Shown here: piece by piece, positions 27,294 to 37,788 of the stretch | Numbering within the stretch: position 1 is the first letter of the stretch | Layout of the letters: every line of letters starts with the position of its first letter | From: Clusia tigrina | Lineage: Eukaryota; Arthropoda; Insecta; Diptera; Clusiidae | NCBI GenBank assembly: GCA_920105625.2 | Contig: OV050032.1 | Coordinates: 21,743,981-21,807,980 of the forward strand | DNA: 64,000 nt | Direction: 5' to 3' | Translations under genes and position numbers: made by a program | The notes under the pieces: generated by a model | The model's database searches: none | What the model was told of the DNA's origin: nothing | Seen by the model: only the letters and a program-made list of their open reading frames with translations

Positions 27294-30039
27294 GCGAATT
27301 CTAGGACTATACCAATTTCTTTTAGAACAATTTACAAATATAAACTTTTCATGTATCCATATATATATTCCACATTTCATATATTATACATTTTCTACAT
27401 TATTTACATTGTGATCAGTTACTACACCAACAACATTTTCGGACTTTATATTATTTCTACAAACATTCTTGACCCATAAAATTGTGAAATACATGGTTTT
27501 ATCCCATTCCGATGACACGTATTGGGTTATTAAATCTTCTCTTCTGAATTGTTTCGTTTTGAGCTCTTTTGCCGTACTTGTACTGTTTTCAGGGTTTCAA
27601 CCCCAAGCCCCAGTTTAATTGTTCTTCCGTGGAATTTATGAATTTCCCTGATAATTTGCTTTCATTCACAATACAAAGTATAAGGACTCTGTAACCTCGT
27701 TGGATGAAGTCACCACCTTCCATAATGTCCTAGTACCCGACATCCACCAGATAGTGTAGGCCTCACACTTTAAAACATAACTCTCACTTTCCGCCATTTC
27801 TATACCACAATACACGGAAGATTTGCCCATATTTGGGATACCTACTGATGCGATGCACATTTTTAATGTACATTTTTAATCAATTATATCACGAGTATCT
27901 CTGGTTACACACATTGCGGCCTTTGATTTAAAGCCTACTGTGTAAGTATGCCGACACCAGTCTCGTTGTTTGTTGTTGGGGGCGTAACCGAGTAGTCAGA
28001 AGTTCACAAAGCAGTTTCCGTTTGGCATATCAACGCCGGCTTTTAGCCGAATTTATTGCACTTATTTTATTTTCCAATTCTTGCTTAAGCTTATTTATGA
28101 CTACGCGTTCTGGAAATTACGCCTGTGTATGTGGTTGACTCATTGAGCGATCCCAGTTCCATTCTAATTTCTTTCAAGGTTGTTCTGACTGCGATTGCCA
28201 ACCAAATTGCCCATTAAATTATGCTCGAATGCTGCTCAGTGGACAAAATAAGCGGGACTAACTAACAGTAGAAGGTGCAGTGCCAGTTGAGTGCCCCAAA
28301 AAGGTGTGATGTGATTAGTTGCTAATTGACGGAAGGCAAAAACACAAATTGCTTGAACTTACTTAAGCCACAGAGAAAAAAAGCATTTTTTTTTTGTTAT
28401 TATTTTTGTTTAATGGCTTTTTGTGTTTTACGAGTGAAGGGCAAGCGAGCAAATCACTATATTGTTCGCTCTTTTTTAAATGAATTTTGTGTTGTTTTTT
28501 GCAAATTCCTCAACAAAAATAGTTGTCTGCAAGCGTCTTTGCCACAAATCCGGCAGTGAATGATATAACTGACACCATCTATGTATGTGTGTGTGTGTGT
28601 TTGAGCGTGGCTATGTGCGGTTTTTCCGGCTCATTTGTGCTCCGGTCTGCTTGAACTCTTACTTAGAGGCAAATTAAATAAAACGAACCAGACGGAACAC
28701 CGAAACACTCTACAATCACGGTTCGAGGAAATGCTTTCAATGTGTTCGATGGCATTGCAGCACTTGGGGGAACATCGACGAATTCAGTTTCGTAGCACTA
28801 ATATAGGAAAATGACCCAATCCACATCATACGGCCCACACCCTTAGAATAAAGACGCCACACTGGTTCACCGAGGACTGATGATGAATGATTGGCTGATT
28901 TGTCCCGTAACACATTGTCTATTTAATAATATTATTAATCTATTATTAATATCCCACATCGTAATTTAGCATGCGTCCAAGGTCTTGGGAGCATTCATTT
29001 TACAAAGTGGGACCTTCGAATAGAATGTTAATAGTATAGAGAAAGAAACCAAATTCGGGTATTGGGTATTTTAAGACCACAAAATGAGTATTTTATACCT
29101 ATATATGAGTACTACAAATATGTTGGCTGTGTGTGGATATAGTGTCAGGTCATAGCGAGTATAGTTCCAGAAATTATAGGTGTAATTTTTCTACTCAGCA
29201 CAGACTGCCAAAATATTCCGTTGTTCAAATTGTTGGTATAATAAAAAGCGTAACTGAAATTCCAAGTCCGCTCTTGTGACGGCAACACCAAAACTCTTCT
29301 CTGATCTAGTTCTCGCAATTTCGAATGTTCTGGTCGACCGACTCAGACTCAGATCGCTCTGTTTGCATGCTTTTTTCAAGTGCGCTCATTTGGCTCATTC
29401 AGCCCGGCCATTTGAATACCAAATGTGGCTTTAATTGTTCGAATGTCCGCCCTTGTTTGTTTGTTCAGAAAAAACAAAATTGTTTTAACTGCTGTGCAAA
29501 TCGACCTGTCTAAATATTTTAACACGCCATTTGTCGGCCCTTGCAGACTTCTCTGGTTGGCTTGCGGATGGCGGCTGGCAGCTGGCGACTGGTTTCTGGG
29601 TGGTATTTTTTTATGTTTATTTTTTGTTGTCGAATTTATGGGATAAATTTTTGATTAATTACTTACTTAAGCCAAGTATGAAGTTTCACAATCGCAGACT
29701 CACACTTGCACACACACACACACCCATAAACAATGCATTCACTTCGCTCCGTTTGTAGTGTGTACTTTTTAATGCACAGCGTGAGTACACAAACAGAATT
29801 GAACACTTCTGTGCTGCAATTTGAGTTGCAATTTTTATTATTTTATTATTAACTGCAGCGACGTTAATTTAAATAAATACCTACTTGTGAGGAATTCGTA
29901 TTCTGTGTCCATATAGTCCATCCATCTATCTGGTTCTGTCTTAAGGTGTCACTAAAGTATATCTTGCTCAGCGTATATAGATATAGATATGAAGGGTGTT
30001 ATATACTGAGACCTGAAATATCTATTGTGATGCTCATGT

Positions 30040-30312
30040 TCACTTAAAGCGATGAGAATAGTCTCATCTCTAGTGCTTCACACAGGTACTTATGTATTTC
30101 CGAGGGGAAAGTTGAGGAATTTCGCTCATATACAGGATGTATTCTCAAAAAAATATATGTCGTTTGTGTACCAGAGCTCAGCAGTCTGTGGTCAGATGAT
30201 GAGGTTGCATCGCTTCCTCCACAGAATCCACAGGTGGCATCGGGAGTTCGAACCAACTTATTTATGTAATTATTCAGTCTACAGTGACCATTCAAAAGGC
30301 CAGTTTAAGTGG
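30040..30312 (-). mobile_element. LINE C-terminal fragment, family D
   Basis: The minus strand encodes TGLLNGHCRLNNYINKLVRT followed by PDATCGFCGG, then a region lacking the expected H....C finish. A stop lies immediately upstream of the TGLL segment. The GHC..H-to-C-x-x-C start matches the LINE ORF2 C-terminal motif; the second half is degenerate. Confidence 0.62.
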
Positions 30313-31455
30313 TCAACGCCTGTCTTAATTTGCTTCACTGACTGATTTTATGGGTGTATTTATGGATATGATAAATTAAAGCCTTAAAAGAGGAGCAATT
30401 TAAAATTAGATTTTTTTGATCACTAGTTTATAACTTAATTCGTAGACTAGTTATGTAAATACATAAAAAAAAATCATGATAAATTATGTATTGGTGTCAA
30501 CAAAAGAGTGATTTTTTTAAATTTTAAACTCCAAATATAAAACGAAATCCACACCTGAATTACTCTAAAGAGATAATAATCTATAAAAATGTTCTCATTT
30601 ACCTACAATTTATTTCGAAAAACATTACACAAACTACCACGAAAGTCTACCTACTTCCTGCACCTAATCTTTGATCTTGATATCCTAAAGAAATGATTAT
30701 GATGTGAGGATTTTGTGATATTTTTCTGAAAGTTTGATGGCTAATTTGATTCGTACGCTCACGAACTTCAAAAAGTGAACATCAGACAGCGATGCCAATT
30801 CGTTGTCAATTGTAGAAAACCGACACATACCAACGTTGGGTTATCCGACAATCGAATTCGATGTTGCCATCGAACTATTATTTATTCTTCCCACTCAAAT
30901 CGACAACAATCTGTTTTTTTCGCTTCGGATTCAAGTCCCCCCGGCTAAAACTTGCTTCCAGTTGCTTGCAAAGTTGCTTGAACGATGCTGAATCAATGTT
31001 CTGCAGGTTTTAGCGCTACGTGTTTACTATATAGACGGTGTTTCATCAAATTTCTGGAACAATATTCGTACAATACACAATATTGCTACAGTTTCTAGAT
31101 CAAAAATTGGTACCAGCTTTACGAACAGTGCTCGAACTTTACCAACAATGCCTAAATAAAAATATGCCCTTGAGAAACGTTCCAAATTCACTAATCGTGT
31201 CAATTAAAGTCATATCTATCACAACATCAGTTGAACCGAATATCAGAGTTGTTGAACCGAAAATAAGACGCGCAAAATGCACCTCCTACGATTTCTCCCG
31301 ACTCAAAAGACCAAACCAAAAACAAACATGTTGAGAAGTCTGAAGTCGGTTTAGGCTGAGTACGAGCACCCTATACACTCACAAAATTTTCAACATTGGC
31401 AAACGACGAAATCAAACAGATATATATATATTAATACGAAGCATTCCTGTTCAGG

Positions 31456-31607
31456 GTAGGTAGGTAGGTAGGAGTGGCCGCCAAGTTTGCCAAAAGCACA
31501 CTTGAGTACACATAATGGCCCATTGTGATACCACGGTGTGGCGCCTTTCAAGCACCAACTAAAAAGTTCCCTTACTTCGGATGCTGATAGTCAGCGCAAG
31601 GACAGCG
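31456..31607 (-). mobile_element. LINE family A, second 3'-UTR-only copy
   Basis: Near-identical to the 27.1 kb insert: a (GGTA)n tail, then GGAGTGGCCGCC, GTGGCGCC and TCAGCGCAAGGACAGCG. It is 5'-truncated at nearly the same UTR position. I could not see a clear target-site duplication. Confidence 0.82.
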
Positions 31608-33835
31608 GTGTACAAAGAAGTGATTATACTTTGGGGTGACATCTGCAGCAAGTGACCGCCGAGACGATATTGCACCCACCGTTGGGGCTTGAGACTATGA
31701 ATGATCATGTTCCAACCAATCTAACGTTGATATCAATTTAGCAGTTTGTGTGAACTGCTTGATACACTATCACTCTTAGCACGAAGCTGAGTACGCCATC
31801 CATGCCTGATGCTGCCTCATTTTATTATTTTGCCATTAATTAAAACGAACCCTGCTTATGGAGTCAGCAGTTGTGGCCGTGGAATACGATGCATATGCAG
31901 TTCCTCTTGGTCTCATATTCCACAGTGGCTCAATTACCAACACCACTCATTGCCTTCCTCTCGCTAGTCGAGTTCTTATGGCGCACATTTCGGGTAACGT
32001 AGCTAAGTAACGGAAAATATACGCAAATAAAAATTGTCCAAAACTTGAGCATTAATTGCGTGCAATTGCTACAATTTGTCGCCTAATTGTATGCAATGAT
32101 TTTTTTACTTGTATTTGAATCCACAAGAAATTAACTATAAGGAGAGTCACAAATACGCTGCAAATATTATAATACGCACTTAAAACATATTATTATATAT
32201 TTTTTTTGGATTCCCAACGAATCACAACAGTCGTTTTGTCTGATCATGACTTTTTGTAGCCTACTTTGTCATGTCTCATTATGCCGCATTCATTGTGAGC
32301 TGTGGAAAGGTGAACTTTTATAAAATGTATGTACAAAAACTATGCAAAATGTTGTGCCACCTTACTCGGACCACATAGTTGAGCATACTTTCCGGATCGG
32401 TTGATTGAGCGGACTCTGTTTGCAAAGTGCTGAAATTGAAATATACAAATAAAAAGCTAATAATTACAATTCTGCATGAATTCTGTTGTGAAGTTGCAAT
32501 TTGTCCACTCTAAGCGTGCCGTGAAGTGATGAGCTGCCAAGGCTTAGAGTGCAAAGTGGAAATGATTATCGGTGGCTGCTCTACGGGCGAAATGTTATCA
32601 CCCCTAAAAGCACCACTGGCACACTGCAGGATTGCTATTGCAATTTTGAACTGCCAGATCGATAAAAAACAATTTGTCTACAAGATTATTGCAGTAGGGT
32701 GTATAAAATATATAAAATTATGCATAGCTTGAGCAGATATATCATATCGTGGGAAGAGGAACATCAACATTTAATGTCAATTGATTCTTTGGTGGGGCAG
32801 CGAAGCAGTTAACTGTAACATTCACTACCAACAGCCGGTAGGCCAATATGAAGTCACAACTGACTAGAAGCGTACGATTTACGTTTTACTATTCTGCTTA
32901 CAATCAGAAATAATTGAAATAATAGAATCAAGAAGCTTAGTCTCCGACTCTATCTCCACGAAAGTGTCTACAAATAGATCCGCCCTTTTACATATCTGAA
33001 TATTTGGCACGTTAATCCCTTTTCATCAACCAATTCTCATTTAGATTTTTTCTTCTCTTCATATCAGCTTTTGAAATATTCTCATTAAATTAGCAGCAGT
33101 CCTCAATCGCCTATCAATGTGCTGCAGAACAATAAACTTCGCAATCACAAAAAATGCAGGATTGCAAAGTGAAGAGTGTTTCGTGAAATGTGGCGCCCAA
33201 CGCTACGACACATTCAAGTAACAAATGCATACCCACAGCAATCTGCCAATATCTGCACAGGCACCACTTGCTGACCACACCCTCACCACCCTAGAGTCTG
33301 CACAATATTTTCATATTTTCAACATGAAAGTGAGAGTTGCTGGACTCGAATGTGCACTGCCAGGAAATTAACAACGCGCAAATGGAAAAATACTCGTATC
33401 CCCTCTTGCGTTCAACGTAAACATGAGGAGACAGCACTTCATTATGTTTTACAGCTTCTGTGCATAAATTATTAAATTATGTACTTAACGCAGTGGAATG
33501 CGGCTGAAAGCAGCAACATTACTTAATATCGCATAAATCCAAAGAGACTGCATTCAAAGCGTTTATCACAGCCGCACACGCTGCTTAAAATTGCCGACTG
33601 TGAGTTGCAAGATGTGAAGGCTGCGATTCGAAATTAGTTGCCGACGGTGAGCGACCATCCAGATGGCCGGACAGGACAGCAAGCGCCGGTGTCGGCCAGG
33701 CAAATGCAGGCTGCATAACTATAAGGCGCGTGCGGTGGCTCCCGCGCGCAAATTGACGCAAGTATTTCTGGTTTCGAGAGAGGAAAGTCCTCCAACTGGC
33801 AATTTCATAAATCAGCTAAAAGCAAAAACTGAAAA

Positions 33836-34069
33836 TTATGCGAACAAAAGACTCTCACGTGTGTACAATTGGCGCAGACTGGCCAACTTTTCACTCGTCA
33901 CTTTCTTGTCTAGCCCAGCCAAGTTACGGATTGAATAACAGCAACAACGAACTTGTGCGCTTAAACAGTGAGCAACAACGGCAACAACCACACTTGTGAC
34001 AACAGCAGCAATTATCGCATAAATTATTTGCAGCCATTGGAGTTTCCTGGCAGTCGCCGTTGCAGCCAT
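33836..34069 (-). CDS. Candidate small single-pass membrane protein ORF, 77 aa
   Basis: An ATG at 34069 on the minus strand opens MAATATARKLQWLQ, then a strongly hydrophobic stretch at residues 15-36 (IIYAIIAAVVTSVVVAVVAH), a short Cys-rich segment (RCCCYS) and a basic/polar C-terminus ending RESLLFA. Third positions are fairly GC-rich for this region. A consensus-like donor (GTGAGAG) lies near the end, so it could be a first exon. CTGCGATAAAAGGCG about 190 nt upstream could be a TATA-like box. I recognise no family, and a chance frame is quite possible. Confidence 0.25.
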   Translation of the reverse strand: MAATATARKLQWLQIIYAIIAAVVTSVVVAVVAHCLSAQVRCCCYSIRNLAGLDKKVTSEKLASLRQLYTRESLLFA

Positions 34070-34541
34070 TTGCACGTTAATGCGTGGAAGCTGCCGCATG
34101 CGTAGTGCGGTAGACACAGCCATGCGTACACGCTGGCGTACGCACACCAGACAAGCGGCTGGTAGGCATTTGCGGCGATTAAGTGCAAGTTCAATGATTT
34201 CTTGGCTTGGCCAGTCTCGGCCGCCGAGCGCCAGACGCACGCCTTTTATCGCAGTTGAATACGCAAGTTTCCCCCGCACCAGAAATGCCGCGAACTTTGT
34301 TGCTACAAAACGCCACCGCTGCCGGAGCTTGCTTTGTTAGCCGTTTAAGCCACAATGTAGAAATGCTGCGGTGTTAAACTGCCACAATTTACTGTTATTT
34401 AATTATTTATTTATATATAAATTTCCTCACGACGTTGTTTTTATATTTTCTAATTATTATTTATTGAATCATATTTATGTATTTTTATAAAATTATTTGT
34501 GCCAATATTTGCAAATATGTTATGAATTGTTAATTAATTCA

Positions 34542-34675
<134 letters not shown>

Positions 34676-34679
34676 AATA

Positions 34680-35960
34680 TAATATATATAATAATATATA
34701 TTAGTTAATTTCTTAATTTTGTAATTTTTTCAATGAAAATTTCTATGACTGAATTTTTAAATTTATTTATTTACACATTATTTTTTTATATTTTATTAAA
34801 TTTTAAATTTTTTATGTATTTATTGTTTATTATTTTTAACATTTATTCAATTAAACATTTATTTAACATTTATTCTTTAATTATTTATTTACACATTATT
34901 TTTTTAATTTTTATTAAATTCAAAATGTTTTTTTATTAATATTTATTTACACATTATTTCTTTTTATTTTTATTCAATATAAGGTTTTTTTATATATAAT
35001 TTATTTATAGATTTTTTTAATTTTTATTAAATTTAAATTTATTTTGAATTAATATTTATTTATACATTATTTTTATTAATTTTTATTAAATTAAATTTTT
35101 TTGTTTAATTATTTATTTATACATTACTTTTTAATTTTTATTAAATTTAAATTTCGTTTTTATTAATATATATTTATAAATTTTTTATGTAATTTAAAAA
35201 AAATTTTTTTTTTATTTATTAATTATATATACATTTTTTTTTTTAGTTTAATAAATTAAAAATTTTTTTTATTTATTATTTATTTATACATTATTTTTTT
35301 AGCCTTTATTTAATTTAATAGTTTCTCTTTTGTTATATATTAATACATTATTTCTTTTATTTTTGTAAAATTTTAAATTTTTTCTTTATTATTTATTTAT
35401 ACATAATTTTTTAAATGTTTGTTAAATCAAAAATTATTATACATTCTTTTTTTAATTTTTTTAAATTTAAAATTTTTTATTTATTATTCATTTATACATT
35501 ATTTTTTTAACATTTATTTAATTTAATATTTTTTCTTTTATTATTTTTTTATACAAAATAAGTTTTTTAATTTTTATTATATTTAACATTTTTTTTATTA
35601 ATATTCATTTATTCATTTTTTTTATCTAATTTGTATTTAATATGAGATTTATTATTTATTTACACATTATTTTTTAATATTATTAAATCAAAAAATTTTT
35701 TATTTGTTATTTATTTACACATTATTTTTTAAAATTTTTATTAATTCCAAAATTTTTTATTTATTTTTTATTTATACATTATTATCTTAAATTTTTATTA
35801 AATTTGAAATTTTTTCATTTATTAGCAATTTATACTTTATTTTTTCAATTTATATTAAATTAAAATTTTTTTATTTATTTATTAACATAATTTTTTATGA
35901 ATTGTTCTCCACGGACATGAACTTTTTCAAATTTATTCATTCTTTTATTCATTTACACAT
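34680..35960. repeat. Degenerate AT-rich tandem satellite
   Basis: About 1.3 kb at very high AT. A unit beginning ATTTATTTACACATTATT and continuing TTTTTAATTTTTATTAAA recurs roughly every 50-60 nt, for example near 34768, 34884, 34942, 35055, 35112 and 35695. Copies have drifted. No gene is visible. Confidence 0.8.
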
Positions 35961-36821
35961 TATATTTGAATGATTATTTTGTTTGTTGTTTTTTATCAGA
36001 CAATTGCAGATAATTTAACTGTGGGTTTTATTTTATTTTTTCATTGTTTTTAAGATTCATATAATATATTTTTTTTATTTTTTAATTTCAACATTTTTAT
36101 TTTCTTGATCAACATTTTGTTTTGGCTTTTCTTTGCGGCAGTCTAACGGAAAGTTCGTGACTTAAATCTTTTGATTCTTCTATTCTCAAAAAGGCGATTT
36201 TCGTTGTTATTCTTGAAATTTGTTTATTTTTTATAATTGCATTCGATATTTATTTATTTTTTTGTCTCTTTGTTATTTTTCTTTATTTATGATTTTTTTA
36301 ATTGATTTTTTCTTAAAATTTTTGAGGTGCATTTTGTAAATATTCTTTTACATTTTTCCAATTATTTTTTTTTTGTTCGGACCTTTGTTTACGATATTCA
36401 TTTTTTCTATTTAAATATTTTATTTATATATAAAACATCTCTTCGCGACCTTCGGCTGAATATTAGATATTTTGTATTTTATCCGTGCTGTTGTTCAATA
36501 AAACGCTGAAACTGTTCATGTTCAAAAACAAAGTTCATAAATCCATTTTATTCAATTACACATTTGCCTTAAATTTTGCATACTTCACAAGAATTGGTAA
36601 TTGGCTTAAAGTTCTAAGATATTAAACGCAAATACAAAAAATAAAAAAAATTAAAAAACACAAAAGTTAAAAAGTTACAAGTTGAATTGAGCTACAGTGA
36701 AGAAATTCGTCAGTTTCGTTGCATTAGACACGTATGCAGACAGTCTGTGGATATATGATCTATGAGTAAATGAGTATGAGCGCATGCAGTACAAACAATT
36801 GTTAGTAGGAAAGTGTTAAAA
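35961..36821. other. AT-rich non-coding sequence
   Basis: Continues the AT-rich block with T-runs but without the clear tandem unit; an AATAAA on the plus strand near 36496 has no gene to serve. Confidence 0.5.
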
Positions 36822-37265
36822 TTATTTTAAATTTAAAATTAAAATACAATAAAGTAATGACGTCACGTGTGGAACACGGTTGCGCTGCAAGTGTCTGGTA
36901 TGCCAGCAAGTCGTACCGAAGCCGTTAGTGTAGTCAATAAAGTAATGCATATTCACAGTAATTGCAGTGGTGGTGGTGGTGGTGGTGTTGGTAGTTAAGT
37001 TACAGCAGTGGTAGTAAGAGATAGTGACTAAAGTGGCAGTTTTTTTGTATGTTTTTTTGGTTTTTTTAATGTTTTTTTGTTTCTTTTTTTCAGTAGTCAT
37101 AAAGCGGTTGTAGACATTAATGCTATCACAGAAAATATAATAATTAGGTATGCATACACCGGAATAAAAACGTTTGTCATATGGGCAAAAGCAATTGTAG
37201 CCGCGTGGTGGAGGCACTGGAGGAAGTGCAGCGGCTTCGGGCGGCAGTGCGTGGCCGCCTGCCAT
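36822..37265 (-). CDS. Doubtful Pro/Cys-containing ORF downstream of the RR-2 gene
   Basis: The minus-strand frame starts MAGGHALPPEAAALPPVPPP and continues RGYNCFCPYDKRFYSGVC, with two later Cys within 12 residues, before becoming low complexity (Lys and Thr runs from repeats). The first 45 codons look protein-like; the rest does not. An AG precedes GCGGCCACGC at 37259, so it could be an internal or last exon of a spliced gene, but the polypyrimidine tract is weak. The plus strand also has a donor-like GTGAGC at the edge. No family recognised. Confidence 0.2.
   Translation of the reverse strand: MAGGHALPPEAAALPPVPPPRGYNCFCPYDKRFYSGVCIPNYYIFCDSINVYNRFMTTEKKKQKNIKKTKKTYKKTATLVTISYYHCCNLTTNTTTTTTTAITVNMHYFIDYTNGFGTTCWHTRHLQRNRVPHVTSLLYCILILNLK
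36967..36986. repeat. (GGT)n repeat
   Basis: Six to seven GGT units; the minus strand reads Thr within the open frame 36822-37265. Confidence 0.85.
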
Positions 37266-37788
37266 GTGAGCAAATATGTTGGTGGTTTTTTCTCTCTTGG
37301 TTCACTGTGAAGAGCGGTAATGCGAATGGTGTGGCTTTGGTCTAGCGAGTTAAGCGAACAATAATTTTTACCACTTTTGACTAACATTTTTCTCTTGGTG
37401 TACAATAATTATGAAGTAATGACAGTGAAGTAATGAAAAAACATAAATTCCAATCTTAAATGATATTTTTCCCCTTTCTTTTCCGTCGTCTTTTTTGCTT
37501 TCCGTTGCTTTGCTTTGATTTGATTTCATTTAATTGTAGTTTAAGTTTCAGTTATAGTTTTGATTCCATAGCTCTCTGTGTTTGGGTGTGTGTGCGTGTG
37601 CTTGAGTGGGCATATGGTTCTGTGAGCGTGCAAGAGTTATGTTTTGTTTTTGTTTTTGTTTTTTGTATTTTTATAGCTTAAAAATAATTTGGCTAATACT
37701 TTTCACCCATCATATTACAAAAAAAAATTCCAAATTCAGGCGCTATCTTTTCATCTGCTTAGGATATGCTCGTGGCGTGGCATCTCGC

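Larger units (their letters stand above)
26491..33835. other. Gene-free apart from LINE remnants
   Basis: Between the LINE pieces annotated separately, I see only short frames, a poly-T stretch near 28390, a CA run near 29710 and AT-rich palindromic sequence near 28920-28960. Confidence 0.5.

Noticed and set aside
30240..30262. AGTTCGAACC as a tRNA B-box
   Set aside because: No A-box, acceptor stem or anticodon arm around it; it lies inside a LINE fragment.
31038..31334. 98-codon plus frame that loosely suggested a transposase N-terminus
   Set aside because: No helix-turn-helix or catalytic motif could be placed; similarity was only impressionistic.
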